NCBI GenBank assembly: GCA_010909165.1
Contig: MU008167.1
Span: forward strand, 1,228,001 to 1,292,000
Origin: Anthoceros angustus
Lineage: Eukaryota > Streptophyta > Anthocerotopsida > Anthocerotales > Anthocerotaceae
Reading direction: 5' to 3'
Length of the DNA stretch: 64,000 nucleotides
Shown here: positions 30,603 through 44,734 of the stretch, one piece after another
Position numbering within the stretch: position 1 is the stretch's first letter
How the letters are laid out: the number at the start of each line of letters is the position of its first letter
Translations under genes and position numbers: made by a program
The notes under the pieces: model-generated
Seen by the model: the letters and a program-made list of their open reading frames with translations, nothing else
Databases searched by the model: none
Told to the model about the DNA's origin: nothing

Positions 30603-31008
30603 CGCCTATTAATAACATCTACTCTTCTTTCTTATTAGATTTCACACTTTAGAACTAGCTAGCCCCAAAATAACAGGGAATGACACTTGCAGGATTTTCT
30701 TGCGCTGCTACATTTCGTGTTAGGTACCTCTTTCCAAGGATATCTCTCCTAGGTTGTTTTATAGTGGAATATTTATTTACTTATGTGTGGTGTCTCCACT
30801 CGAAAAGTGAGTCACTGGGTATTCAGCCTTTGAAAATGTAAGATCATGTCATCCCTATTTCCTATAATTGCTCCCTTGAACTACGCCCTCCTCCATTGTG
30901 CATGAAAGAAATCCAGGGTACACAAATTTCTCTCTGTACGCTTGCATCCTTGACAAAGTATTTCTTGCAATAGAGAGACCCTGGCGGTACTGGAGTTGAT
31001 GCATGCAA

Positions 31009-31150
31009 CGTCCTCGACCTTGTCATATTTTGTTACTCCTTTGCGCCGTCCTCCTCTATCTTGAGCTATTGGCAGTCGAACGTCCTCGACCTTGTCATAT
31101 TTTGTTACTCCTTTGCGCCGTCCTCCTCTATCTTGAGCTATTGGCAGTCG
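31009..31150. repeat. 72-bp direct tandem duplication
   Basis: Two nearly identical copies start at 31009 and 31081. Confidence 0.9.
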
Positions 31151-31441
31151 CAGGGAACACATTGCTCCTCTGCTAGCTCGGCTTTGTTCGCCATCTCTAC
31201 CGCCTTTAACAACTCACGATACAATTTTTGGATTTCTATTTTCTATAGCTAGTGAGATGGATTTTGGCAAGTTCTTAACTACAAAAGCAATAAATTCATA
31301 GAACTATATCTACATGAAGAAAGCGCCCTACCACTCTTGCATGCCGCAAATGAAAAGTTTACAAGTCAATTAGTAAATAATACTGTCAAGTGAACACCAC
31401 CCACCTAGCAAGATGTTGTTCAACAATCTTCTTGTGTTATC

Positions 31442-31593
31442 AGTCTTTTTTAATAATGATCATTATGTTTTTTGTAATGATCTCATAAACCTCAAAATGA
31501 TTATTCAAGGATCCTGTAGTCTTTTTTAATAATAATCATTATGTTTTTTGTAATGATCTCATAAACCTCAAAATGATTATTCAAGGATCCTGT
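31442..31593. repeat. 77-bp direct tandem duplication
   Basis: Copies start at 31442 and 31519 and differ at about one base. Confidence 0.9.
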
Positions 31594-32250
31594 TTGTTTC
31601 TCAGACACGCAGTAGCCGACAAAGGATATAGGTGATTTTTGCTAGACTTTTGGACCATCATTTGTGCTCAAAGATCTAAAAGTTCTGATCTCTAGTATGT
31701 GGGAGAGCATCATCAAAGCTTACAGGATGCCCAAACATAAATTGTTGGATCACATTGGTAATCCTAAATGGCTCGGAAATAAGGTGGAAAAATAACAACC
31801 TTGAAGAACGGATGGTCCTTTACTATTAGTATTCAACTCTTGATTTGACAAACATTTTATCAACATTGCAAACCATGTTTGTAATATTGATAGAATGGCA
31901 AAATGAAGATTGTGGAAGACCCCAAACATTGCAAGATTTTATTTGGCACGATTCACATGATCAAATTTTGCAAGTAAGCTTGTAAAAACTGAGGATCCTT
32001 GATAGTTGCAAGGGGATGAGTTGTATTATAGGGAGTATTGCCAAGAGACTAAGTTCATGAACCATATTTATTTTTTCGTGGGCTTGCTATTTGGGATCTT
32101 CCACAATTTTCCATGTGAACGTGTCATTTCCTTCAAAATGATGTAGCACACTCATGATTCTGATGTATGTGAATTCTTGTACTAAAGTCCATGTAAAATT
32201 TTAGCCTTTAACATGAGTATTCTACATTGTTACTTGTCATTTACACCACG

Positions 32251-32343
32251 CTTGTGTTTGGCTAATGGATAGCATCCCATTCATGAACGTGCCGAACTTG
32301 TGTTTGGGCAATGGATAGCATCCCATTCATGAACGTGCCGAAC
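32251..32343. repeat. 46-bp direct tandem duplication
   Basis: Copies start at 32251 and 32297 and end in CGTGCCGAA. Confidence 0.9.
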
Positions 32344-32574
32344 TCTCTCGAGTGAGTTCTTCCCTTCTAGACCACCTAAGAAATAAAATAAAATAAAATT
32401 CGTAAACCTATCATTTTGTGTGATATTATACATTTCAAACATAAATTTCATTACATAATATAACATCTTGTTACATTCAAAGATTCAAAGAAAATTTTTA
32501 TATATGAATATATATTCTAATATTATAATTTTTGGTATCTTCCAAGGAGAAAGAAGACTTTATTATAAAAAAGA

Positions 32575-32591
32575 GATGGGAAAAACCCATC
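32575..32591. repeat. GATGGG-family hairpin, member 3
   Basis: The stem is GATGGG/CCCATC with an AAAAA loop. About 45 bp around it match 43127-43143 and its flanks in reverse orientation. Confidence 0.7.
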
Positions 32592-33061
32592 CACCCCATT
32601 TTTGGTATCTTCCTACAGGTATCCGTCCAGTGGACTTAAATAAATTCTTTTTCAATAAGATTGAGATCATATTTTTTTTAATTATTGAGATCGAGTTACT
32701 CAATTTCACACACGGCGGGCAGTTGGGACTCGCTAACGAGGGAAGTCCAAAGACCTAGTCTATCTACATATGTACCTATGTAGAATGGCGAAGGTGGCAA
32801 ATGCCATGATAGCCCCGAGCAGGCGAAAAGAGCCCTGACTTGTACAGTGTATTACGGAGCGTTGTTTATTGGACACGCGGGACCGTTAACCCTCGTGTCA
32901 AGACTTTGTCCTTTAAGAAGCTCCGTTTCGGGAAAGGAAGACTGGGACGTGACATGTTCCAGAGCGTAGGTCACAGCACACGTCACCCGGTGCATGGAGC
33001 AATTGCGTTGCAGTGTCTCTTCTCCGATGATCACGCGCGCCCGCTGCATCGGCCATTCTAA

Positions 33062-36000
33062 ATGATCTCCTCCAGCAAGGTGTGGAAGGAATCGGGAGCT
33101 GAAGTCGCAGAAGGTTTCAGATCCATGAGACTGGGGCCATTCAGAAGACGGCAGATAGAGGTCTGGAGCTCGGAGCCTGGCTATGTGATCCTGGGATTGC
33201 CACCGGCGATTCCGCATTCGGCTGGCTAGCCCGGGCCGAGGGAGCTGGTAGTGTCGGACGCCGGATCTGTGGCCTGCCAAAATGAGGCGCCAGATCAAGG
33301 CCTGGCTGGAAGCGGACGTCGGCAAACCTAAGGCCATCGAGCCGGCCAAGAAGGCGCTGCCCGGTACGATGGCTTGGTAGATCTGGTTTGGGAATAATGC
33401 TCGGAGGAGGATGCCCGGGATCGGTTCTCACGGTCTTGTGTTTGGTGCAGCTGATGCCAAGTCCGCGTCTCTGTCGAGGTGCTCGGAGCGGATGAAGGTT
33501 CGGGCTCATCGGAAGGTTGCCAAGGAGTTCACGGAGCTGTTCAGGGAGCAGGAGATCCAGGCGCACACGGGAGCTATTCTGACCATGAAATTTAGTGTGG
33601 ACGGGCGTTTACTGGCGTCCGGGGGCACGGACTGCGTGATTTATGTTTGGGAGGTTTTGGACGGTCCTTCTTCTGCATCTGCATCTTCTGATGATATGGA
33701 GAGGTCGGATTCATCTGGGAAAGCAAGCTGTTCACCCCGGGCTGGCTTGCAGAACGGGCATAAGCCTGACAGCATTGATCCTCCCTTGAGGAAAATGGGG
33801 TCGGATCTGGGAGACAGGTCATTTAAGCTTTCGGAGAAACCGTTACATTCATTTTATGGTCACACCAAGGATGTGTTGGATCTTTCTTGGTCGTATTCTC
33901 GGGTAAACACACAGTCTTCTCCCTGGCTAGAAGGTCAGATTTTGTTTCTAGTTTGTGTAATAGCTTTCTTCTGTAAGGGGTTTGGTTCAGAGAGTCTTAA
34001 TCTGATCTTAGCTGTTTGTTGTGACAGTTCTTGTTGTCGTCGTCAATGGACAATACAGTCCGTTTGTGGCATGGCTCGTCAGCGGATTGCCTTCGTATCT
34101 TCGCACACAATGATTATGGTATATCGTATGTTCCCGTCTTCTTTTCACACATAGACGTGCATTCTGTTCCCCCTCTGAACTGGCACACGTTCTAATCAGT
34201 CTTGATGAATTTTGCGTTCTGTGGAGGTCGGAGTAGTCACCTGCATTCAGTTCAACCCAGTGGATGAAAGATATTTCATAAGCGGATCACTGGATGACAA
34301 AATCAGAATTTGGAGCATTCCTGATTATCAAGTTGTGGACTGGGCGGATATTAGAGCAATGGTATCAGCAGTTTGTTACACACCTGATGGCGAGGTATAT
34401 TGGTCAAAACTTTGCAGCCAATAGCTTTCAGCAGGTGTTACCTGTGTGTTTCCAGACTGATTTCAGTATTCTGTCTGTACAGAGGGCACTCGTTGGTTCA
34501 TACAAGGGCTTCTGCCGTTGCTACAAAATAACTGGTAAGTTATCATGTGTTGCAAATTGTGTGGCCGCTTCAATTCAACCACCAGCAGAATACAGCATGT
34601 GTCATGGGTGGATTGTACCTTGGGGGTGTGAAAAGCTGATTTCGTAGTGTGCCTAAACAGGCAACAAGCTACAACTCTTGCACCAGTTTGAGGTGTGTGA
34701 AAATAAGAAAAAGAAGGGGTATGGCAAGAAGATTGTTGGTCTTCAGGTGTGTGCTGCTTCTCTCTGCCTTCCAGGTTTTAGGATATATGCTTGGTGTGAT
34801 TACTGGGCGCTGACCAGCAACTCTTGTTTGTGTAGTGCATGCCAGGAGATGCAGGAAGGTTGCTCATCACAACAAACGACTCTCGTGTGAGGCTTTTCAA
34901 CGGCACAGAGCTAAGCTGCCGATACAAAGGTGTGTTGATGAGGCTTTGTGTTTCTGCAGTATTAGTTAATGGCGGTCGGGGAATAGACCTGCGTTTTCTT
35001 ATGCCTACGGTTTTTGCAGGGATTCGACACACAAATGGCAAACTCTCTGCATCCTTCAGCCCAGATGGGCATTATATTATTTGTCCGAGTGAAGACTCCC
35101 GAGTTTATATTTGGAATGCGCCTTCTTCTCAGGCCCACGCTGTCAGAAGGGAGGCTGATCAGTCATTCGAGGACTTTGGGTGTCGTGATGTCTGTGTAGC
35201 AATCCCATGGACAGGATTGAGTTTTCGGACCTTCGGAGATGGATTACCATTGCATTCTCACAGTGATCTATTCGAATGTGGGGATGACTCTAAAGGTAGG
35301 TCCAGGGCAGCCTCACCCTGGCTGTGGGCATCTCGGGAAAATGTGGATGCTCCGGAAGTATGCACCTCCAGGCAGCTTCTTCGGACCACAGGTCATAGAC
35401 TGGGTGGGTCGCAGGACAAGGACAGTCGAGAGCTTGCAAGCGAGTCTAGGAGTGACAATATGGGCAACGGGGAGCTACAAGATTCGAGGATAGGAGCCAC
35501 CAAGAATCGTAGCTACCATATGGGTCACAACTTAGAGTCACCCGAGTATGAGGATGACAGCACAAGTGGCGGTGACGAGAATGGTTTTAGTGAACTGCGA
35601 TCAGCAGGTGCCCATGATCTTGGCCTGGAGTATCCGGATGTGGTGAGAAGTTCTAAACAGGTAGTGCCTGCAGGATCGTATGCCTCGGGTCATCCATCAC
35701 CGGTCAGCAGTTCAGAGTTGTCAGTAAAGTCGTTATCTTTTGCTGCCTCTCCTTTAGAACCTTACCTTACTTTCCAAACTAGTAGTATCAGCAGCCAGAA
35801 TAGTTTCAGCTCTGCAGACACCAGAGAAGACTATGGCCATCCACCTTACAGCTCCCAGTCTTCTCTTGTAGATCTCAAACAACCTTTCATGACCTCCTCC
35901 AGCAGTGCTGCTGCCACCTCCAGCAGCACCTTGTCTCTTTCTTCCAAGCCTTCGACTCTGGCCTCAAACGGACGTGGATCTCCTCAGTTGAGTAGTAACA

Positions 36001-36158
36001 GCAGTAGCAGCGTAGACTTCAGTTCTGCGGTGGCCAGTTCCTTGTCCAAGACTTCTGACTCCTCTGTGTCCCGTAGCTCTGGTTTGGTAATCGTGACTGC
36101 TGGCTTAGGAGGTGAGATTCGGACGTACCAGAATTACAGCCAAGGTGGCATGCCCTGA
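33062..36158 (+). CDS. WD40-repeat protein, WDR44-like plant family
   Basis: Nine exons (33062-33184, 33252-33363, 33451-33902, 34028-34118, 34234-34394, 34483-34534, 34661-34746, 34836-34929, 35020-36158) join to 769 residues with matching phases. Near the N-terminus is [10 protein letters not shown] (about 32-41), the VW..EP motif typical of this plant family, then VRAHRK. The WD repeats read [19 protein letters not shown] / [19 protein letters not shown] / [60 protein letters not shown] and [21 protein letters not shown] Ser-rich, low-complexity tail of about 340 residues follows. WD propellers are scaffolds; WDR44 in animals binds Rab11, but no partner is known for plant members. Exons 1 and 2 are the least certain. 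Confidence 0.87.
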
Positions 36159-37291
36159 GTCCTGCCTTCTCTGGTCTGTTCTGCCTTGCCCTTCCTTCCA
36201 CCCTGCCGTCCATCTCTTGATTCTTGACCAAGTCTGAGTGCGTCTTTCCTACAGAACTGATAAGACACTTTTCCAAATGCTCAACTTCAGACTGATAGGC
36301 GGGCGCTCAGGGCTTGATGACAAGTTTTGGGTCTAGAGTTTAGCTTGCACACATGCACTACCATTTAGTTCGAATGATGAATTGCTGTACTATGTACTTG
36401 CTTCAATTTTTTAAATCCCCGGACGTGGGGATGAATCAACTGCGGACTGCGGTGATTGAACTTTGATACCAGAGCGATGACGGGGAAAACCTGACACGAT
36501 AGTGGTGATCGAACTGTTTGTACTTGCGCAAAGCAGAGGTGGAATCGGACACAACACATTCATTAGAAAAACTGACAAGAAGCTAACATCACGAGCTCGT
36601 CTGCCAATCATGTAACTCACGACTGCTCTCAACTGATTGTTCTCGTCTCGGAGAAGAGCCGGACTCTGAGAGACGAGAACAGCCAGCCAGACTCCGAGAG
36701 ACGAGAACAGAATGCGAGGCCGGAGGAACTCAAGCTCGCAACGTGTGGCGCAGAAAACCAATGCCATCCAGTCTACATAAGCACGCAACGTGTTGCATGC
36801 TTTCAGCGATGGCTTCAGCTTCAGCCACGAGCAATACAAGAGCCGAGCAGAGATGTTCTACAAGAGGTTTTTTCTCAACGCATTGAACTACATTCGAATG
36901 TCGAATGGCATGATCTGAACGTTCCCATGGTCTGGAGCTACAGCAGCTCCTAGCACTTCCTACCTACCATAAATAAAGAGTCCTTGGCTAGAGTATACTA
37001 TCTACATCTATCGCACCGGAATGGGAATTATACAAAAGAGATCAGCAGGCCATGTACAGTCTAGAATGTGCCGCACGGCATTCCATTGCTTCGTCGCTCC
37101 CTTCAGATAGAGTCCTCGCCAATGGTCCTTGGGTAGCAGCTGAATCTGAATTGTGGAGACGAGAGAATCGTGACTGACAAATTCATTCCTGGCACAGACT
37201 GAGCGGACATACCATATTTTGCAGGACGAGCTGATGCAGACATAGCCGGGTCAGACGCAAGCTCCAGCTTCCTTCCGGAGGACCATAATTT
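36159..37291. other. Spacer between WD40 and PLATZ genes
   Basis: No gene was recognised. A short direct repeat (cgagagacgagaacag type) lies at 36640-36712. The two flanking genes converge here. Confidence 0.5.
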
Positions 37292-39175
37292 TCACATGAA
37301 AGGAGCTCGGCGCGGATTAGTGGCCTTCCTCCTCATCCCTCTGCGCTCCTCAGCCGGCGGTGTCTGCACAATCTCCTCAGGCTGCTCCACCTCCAAGCGA
37401 GGCAGAGGCGGATCCGCTCCTCTAGACCAAAGCGGCACAGCCAGCACCGAGGTCGGGGAGAAGGCCGGGCTCTTGCCCCGCTTCCCGTGGACAGCGCGGC
37501 GGGGCGAGCCTGGCGATGCCGAGCGGCGGCATCGTCTATCGCTCCCGGATCCGGATCCGGATCCGCCTTCTTCCTCCTCCCGCACCTCCGCATTCCTCTT
37601 TCGCGGAAGCAGCGGCGGCGGGGGCTTCATCGCCTCCCGCCTCTTCCGCACCGTGCCGCGCTGCCGCTCAACCGCCTTCGTCGAATTCGCCAATTTCCGT
37701 TCCCGCTCCATGTCGACAGCGGCGGCAGCCAGAGCACCGGCAGCGGCCTCCGCGGCGGCAGTATCAATGGCAGCATCAAGAGCGGCAGCAGCAGTAGCAC
37801 CCGGTTCAGCAGCAGCAACAGCAACAGCAACAGCAATTTTCTTCTGCGGCATTCTCCTCCTCTTTGCTGCAGGAGCACGCGGAGGCTTGTTTGCAGCGCC
37901 AGCAGCAGCAGCAGCAGGCGGCACCTCCACTTTCACCAGCTCCAGCTCCTCCTCCGACTCCCGGCCTCTTCCTCCCCTCCTGCGGCCGGCATTCTTCTGC
38001 ACAGAAGCGGAGCTAGCGCCGCTGCTGCTCCGCCTCCCGACCTTCATCCGGCTCGCCACCAGCACCCTCCCCGCCGCATCCCGCCTCGGCTCGTGGCTGC
38101 AAGAGTCTCCCCGGGCCGCGACCCCCCGGCATCCTCCTCCTCCCGCACCAGGAGCCTCCGCCCCGGGCTTGAAGAACGTCAGACTGGCGTCATACGGCCT
38201 GTTCCGAATGGCGTCCAGCTTGCACTGCAGCGAGCAGAAGGAGACGCGATGCAAGAACTCCCGCCCGCACATAATGCAGCGCGGCTGATCTCGCGTGTGA
38301 TGGAGCTGCGGCCTGGAATGCAGAAACAGGATCTTGCTGGCGTTGATGTTGTAGATCATGATGTCGTCCACATTCAGGTACCCCTGCACGTCCTGCAGCC
38401 GCACCACATCCTTGTACGAAGCCTTCCTCGTCTGCAGCGTGGCGTGGCCCGCATGAGTCTGCAGCCCGGCGGAGCATAGAGGCCCTTCCACGCAGTCCAA
38501 GCAGAAGTGGTTCCGCTCCGCCCTCCCCCCGACGTGCTTGTTGCACACCCCGAAGTAATCCGGCTTGAGAAAGGCCTCCACCCATCCCGGCCCCTCCCGG
38601 CTCCTATTCCTCCCCGCCATCGCCTCTCCTTCTCCCACTCCCACTCCCGCTCCGCCTCCTCCCTCACCCCGCTCCGGATCACCGCTCGTGCTCGGAGCTC
38701 CCTCCGCCTCACCGCGCATATGCATTAATCCGGCCTCAGGCTCTTGCACCATCCTCCGCATCCGCTTCTCATCCACGTTCGCCGCATTTGGAAGGCTCAC
38801 CGCCTGGGCCACCATATCCTCTTGCGCCTGCGCGTCCATCTTGGCTTCATTCCTCGGGAATGGCAACTTGTGTTGTGGAGGAGACGCAGGCTGAAAAATT
38901 CCCACGACCCGGCCCCGGCCCTGGCCCGACCGATTCCGGCGTTCCGCTTCCGCCTGCCTTATGAGGCTTCTTAGCTCTGGGCTTTGCATGCATGGCGGAG
39001 AGGGAGGCAGCCGCCGGGCTAAAAGGGGCGCGGGCCCACCACGGGCGCAGGATCCCGGGCCGGGCCCGGGCGCGGGACCGGACCAGGACCCGGACCCGAC
39101 CCGGGCGCGGGGGACCACGCCACACTTTGGACATTCCGACTTGGGCCAGGTAAGCTGGGCCACGCTTGCCCGCAT
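37292..39175 (-). CDS. Large PLATZ zinc-binding protein
   Basis: A single 627-residue frame runs from ATG at 39175 to 37292 with very high GC. A PLATZ domain spans about 198-335: WVEAFLKPDYF, C211, H214, C225, C228, C234, H241, H244, YKDVVRLQDVQGYLNVDDIM, a beta segment KILFLHSRPQ, then C300, C303, C314 and C318, ending YDASLTFFKPG. PLATZ proteins are plant zinc-dependent AT-rich-DNA binders, generally repressive, with roles near RNA polymerase III in some species. Usual members are about 200-260 residues. This one adds ~190 residues before the domain and ~290 after it, the latter Ala/Arg/Glu-rich with a GSGSGSGS run and basic patches that could serve as nuclear signals. Met63 or Met113 are possible true starts. 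Confidence 0.86.
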   Translation of the reverse strand: MRASVAQLTWPKSECPKCGVVPRARVGSGSWSGPAPGPGPGSCARGGPAPLLARRLPPSPPCMQSPELRSLIRQAEAERRNRSGQGRGRVVGIFQPASPPQHKLPFPRNEAKMDAQAQEDMVAQAVSLPNAANVDEKRMRRMVQEPEAGLMHMRGEAEGAPSTSGDPERGEGGGGAGVGVGEGEAMAGRNRSREGPGWVEAFLKPDYFGVCNKHVGGRAERNHFCLDCVEGPLCSAGLQTHAGHATLQTRKASYKDVVRLQDVQGYLNVDDIMIYNINASKILFLHSRPQLHHTRDQPRCIMCGREFLHRVSFCSLQCKLDAIRNRPYDASLTFFKPGAEAPGAGGGGCRGVAARGDSCSHEPRRDAAGRVLVASRMKVGRRSSSGASSASVQKNAGRRRGGRGRESEEELELVKVEVPPAAAAAGAANKPPRAPAAKRRRMPQKKIAVAVAVAAAEPGATAAAALDAAIDTAAAEAAAGALAAAAVDMERERKLANSTKAVERQRGTVRKRREAMKPPPPLLPRKRNAEVREEEEGGSGSGSGSDRRCRRSASPGSPRRAVHGKRGKSPAFSPTSVLAVPLWSRGADPPLPRLEVEQPEEIVQTPPAEERRGMRRKATNPRRAPFM

Positions 39176-40342
39176 GCCACCAGGCGCCGCGTGGTCGGAG
39201 TGGGCCTTCCTTGCAGTGTCGCGTACCGCCTACGCTTCCAGTTAACTGCCACTTCGGGGCCAGTTGCTCCTCTTTTTATTCGCGCCTCTCTCGGAGCCTG
39301 CCTCGGCACGCTGCCGCCACCCGGGGCTTCCGCCGCTTGCATGTTTCTCCTTCTCGCATTCTTCTTGGACCAACTGTGGATCGGACCAGTTCGACGGCCG
39401 GTTTCAGATCAGGGTTTGAAAGGCAAAGAACTTCTCTCCACGGCTTCGGCCGCGGGATCGGGTCGGGTTGCTCCATAGCTGTGCGCAGTAGGAGGACTCA
39501 ATCGGCAGCTTCAGACAGAGCTGAGTGGCCCTGACATCCTCAGCGGCTCTAACTTTCTAGCAGCTTCCCGAAGTAACCTTTGGAAGGAGTCTTGTGCACA
39601 TATTCATTCCGGTTGGAAACACGAGCTTTTGTATAGATTTTGTTTACCGATGTGTTCTTGTTCATCCTCGATTGGAGCCTATCAATCGTGAAAGTTACGA
39701 TGCTAATATCGTCGGCATTGTATGCCTTTATCGATTGTATGCTTGCGCCTGTATGTATTGGGATTGGACTGTGGCATATGGAATATGGAATATGGATGGA
39801 TTGGAAGGTCCAGCGCATTCTCCAGTTTCGTGTCTAGCCATGGCAGGCTCCGTTTCCGGAAGGAGAGTATTTGAGCGTCGCTCCATTCGTGGAAGGTAAG
39901 CATGCGAGCGTGGATTTCTCTGGACCTGATTGGCAATACATTCCCTCGCAACCTTCTCGTTATGAAGCTTCAGGCTGGCAGACCGTGATGTCGAACACGC
40001 GTCACGATCACATCACCACTGCTGAAGGGTCATCTTCAGTCAGAAACTGTGGCAGTTGAGGCTCACTGCGGAATCGTCTTACCATGGCTGCATTGTTATC
40101 TTATGAAGGATGATAGCAAACTTTAATGTCTCTTCTTCCAAGCTTGATGGAAGTCCAGGCCGTTGGGAACAGCTGTTTCTACAGGGGCTGGCTGGCTCCT
40201 ACTTCGCCGTTTCGGTACAATTTCCGTTCACACGGCGATACAGGAGAACAGGGTAGGAATAATTCACCTACCTAATGAGCTTTGGTATTCTCAGCTGCTT
40301 CAACAAGTAGCAGCCGCATCCTGCGGCCATACCCTTTGCTCG
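39176..40342. other. PLATZ 5' region and spacer
   Basis: This contains the PLATZ promoter (GC-rich to about 39540) and the 3' flank of the anthranilate synthase gene. No gene was recognised. Confidence 0.5.
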
Positions 40343-41866
<1,524 letters not shown>

Positions 41867-41902
41867 TTCCGCAAGCTCTCACTCTCTCATCGGAGCTGAT
41901 GC

Positions 41903-41911
41903 ATATATATT
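41903..41911 (-). promoter_or_regulatory. Possible TATA box of the ASB gene
   Basis: A TATATAT word lies about 40 bp upstream of the ASB start on the minus strand. If used, the 5' leader would be only some 10-15 nt. Confidence 0.35.
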
Positions 41912-43420
41912 GTAGCGAGCAGGCGCATTGCCGCCCGCCAGGACAAGGTTGTGAAGGTCATCCAGTTTGCAAACGAGTTGAGCTTCTGACTACATATATA
42001 TGCACGAGATACGATCCAAATCCCGGTCACGTGGCCCGCCATAACGGAACGGCCCGAGATTCGAGGCTCGTCAGCTTGACAGTTTAGCTGGTTGTTTCCA
42101 CCCACCCAGCTGGCGTGTTTTGAATATTTATCAGCGTTAACTCTTGGTAAGTTGCTAATATGGAATGGAAACGTGGAGAATATGTACTTAAGAAAGATAT
42201 AAACATCCTTAATCTTATTAATATACTATCTATAATAATCAATCATATTTTTTATTCTATCCATATTTACATAGAATAGAAAAATATTATTTTAAATATA
42301 ATATTTATAATTTAGTGTAAATTTTCCATCATCATTAGAGAATTCATGGAGTTCTCAACTTTTTGTGCCACCGGTTTCATATAAATCCAAACTTTTTGTG
42401 CCGCAGGTTTTATATAGCTTTTGTGTTAGGTGGAAGAATTCGCTCGAGGGAATACAGCATTTCGTCTCCGCAGTGTGCGGGGCCGCCAGTTGTTAGTGGC
42501 CTATGGAGTTGTTTCATATTCAAAAAACTCTTCGTGCGAGGCTTCGATGTCGATGTATCTATACTTCGAAATATCTATATATAGTAGTTCTCTGAAGAAA
42601 AATATGGTCCGGCCCGTAGCATGTCCTACAATGTAAATCAGCCCAAGTACCCACCAAGCTTCCTCTCTAAATTTGAGTTCCTAATCCTTTGGACAAGGAC
42701 TAGGTACCCAGATTTACCTCTCCTCCCCTTCTCTTCCTCCCTTCATTCCCTTCCCTCCTCCTCTTTCGATATTTATTATACAATTGAAGGTAGTACAAGG
42801 GAGTGCTACCAAAAGCATCTCTCTATGTAGCACAGGAGGGCACGCTGGTTTCCAGAGCGTGAGACTTGCGGCGTGTAACAAATTCATTTATCTATCTATC
42901 TATATATCTTGTATCTAAAAGAGTACTAGTCCAAGTACATATGTACATGCAAAGTTCATTATAGATAGAATGATTTTTTCACATATATTATATTATAATT
43001 AATGTGATTAACTCGTACATAGTGCTACAAGTCACAAACTCGTGGATTTTGCAAAACAGAAGAGGAAGGACTACAAACCTAGGTCCAATCAAATGCAAGT
43101 TTTGGTTGTTTATTTGTTTTAGGGTGGATGGGTTTTTCCCATCTCTTTTTTTATAATAAAATCTTCTTTTCTGTTGTTTATCCTCAATAATATATGTAAG
43201 ACAACTTGGAGCAATTTCTTGACTCTCGGGATGTTTCTTATCCAATACCACCAAAAAAAATTATGCACCAGCCCATCTAGGTCTATGCACCAGCTCTAAC
43301 ATAGCTGTTCCCAAGTCCATCTGGTCTGTCCACCAGCGCTAAACTGGCTGTTTTAAACAGAGCAGGCTGTTGAGTGATGTCTGCTGGTAATGAGGGCCGT
43401 GCACACAACCATTGGTAGAT
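41912..43420. other. AT-rich spacer
   Basis: No gene was recognised. It has a ~25-bp direct repeat around TTTTTGTGCC at 42360 and 42391, a CT-rich run at 42720-42770 and a GATGGG-family hairpin at 43127. Confidence 0.5.
43127..43143. repeat. GATGGG-family hairpin, member 4
   Basis: The stem is GATGGG/CCCATC with a TTTTT loop, followed by CTCTTTTTTTATAATAAAAT. It is the reverse-orientation relative of the element at 32575. Confidence 0.7.
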
Positions 43421-44734
43421 AGCCAGATTTGGGAAGTAAAGTGGCGCCTGAAGAACTGGTGGACAAGTGGTATGCCCAGCAAGGGCTTGTGCAACAGGTT
43501 CTTGGTTCGAAACGGGCAAGTGGAGGAGGAGGGCCTGATCATGGCTCACCGTATTACTTCGTATTACTGTATGCCTTCTCATTGCCTGAGCCCGCTGGTT
43601 GCTTACAGAAGGGCAGGCAGATGCACTCACAGATGATGGGAAAAGGGCTGCTAGATGCCCAACTGATTGTTGACACCTGCCTGGTGGCATGCAGGCAAAA
43701 TGAAGTTAACTGGAATAGGCACGCTGGGATTTTGATGGCTTGGCCACAAAGTATGTGGAAGGTGAAGGTGAAGTGCTGGAAAGGGCAGCTGCTGAAAAGT
43801 CCAAGTAGGAGCCGCCGGCCACTCCTACTGCAGTGCCCCTGGCTGGATTCAACACACCCTACAATTGCCTATGTTCACCCGGCCTGGGCCAAATCAGGAT
43901 GATGCACAAGGTGTGGGCACGCCATCTTTGAAGACCGCGGGGAAGTGGATTCATGAGCTTATTAGAGAGTGAGGACGTGAAGGGGATGTGTTTGTGGAGA
44001 ACGAATTGGTGAGCATGTATGCCGAGTGTGGCAGCTTAGAAGAAGCTCAGAGAGTGTTGGACGGGCTTGCTGAGAAAGACGAGGTCACATGGACTGCCAT
44101 GGTAGCAAGATATTCCCAACAGGGCGTCTGCAAGTGTAGAGCAGGCAGCTTCAAGTGCGGACTAGAGAACGAGGTCATGAAGGGATGTGCTTAGTTGTTG
44201 CCATCAGTTTGGTGCACATGTATGCGAAGTCTGGCAGCTTGGAAGAAGTCCGCAGAGTATTTGACGGACCATGTCAGAAAGATGTCAGGGCCATGCAAGA
44301 GGAAGGGGGACTGCAGTCACTTCTGTGAAATACGTGTTCCTCCTTCAAGCTTATGCAAGTGTGGGCACCAGGTTTGGAGAAGGAAAGCAGATTCATCACA
44401 GGCGGGCTTTATGAAGAGCACCAATTTCGGGGTGATGCCCTTGTAGCCAACAGTTTGGGAAACATGTACACAAAGTACCACAGCTTAGAAGATGCGTCTG
44501 CCCTCTTTGATGGACATCGTGAATAAATGTGGTGATGTAAAAATGATCATAGCGGGCTATTCCCTGTATGGCATGGGACAGGAGGCCCTTCGGTGTTTAC
44601 AGGCCCTCATGTTCAGGCAAAACTAGGCTACAGCCATGTCTTGCTTTCTTGCGCCGTTGCATTTTTCATGCATCACCTCTCTGCTGCCTACCTTGGAGGG
44701 CACACTCCCAAATGCTGCACAACCAGGCAAATGT
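43421..44734 (+). pseudogene. PPR pseudogene, tandem copy A
   Basis: The translation in several frames gives pentatricopeptide motifs: LQKGRQMHSQMMGKGLLD, FVENELVSMYAECGSLEEAQ then RVLDGLAEKDEVTWTAMVAR, LVHMYAKSGSLEEVRRVFDG, and NMYTKYHSLEDASALFDGH. Frames change between motifs and stops intervene, so no organellar RNA-binding protein can be made. The unit is 1314 bp and is followed directly by copy B. Confidence 0.85.

Larger units (their letters stand above)
30181..32760. other. AT-rich spacer with local tandem duplications
   Basis: No gene was recognised. Hairpins of the GATGGG family lie at 30585 and 32575, and three two-copy duplications are listed separately. An open frame across 30881-31162 on the minus strand exists only because the 72-bp duplication is a multiple of three. 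Confidence 0.5.

Noticed and set aside
30881-31162. 93-residue minus-strand frame with an internal peptide repeat
   Set aside because: The repeat reflects the 72-bp DNA duplication; there is no homology and the context is AT-rich spacer.
37296-38479. Two 330-residue plus-strand open frames opposite PLATZ
   Set aside because: High GC creates long antisense frames; the products are low-complexity and the minus frame carries a complete PLATZ domain.
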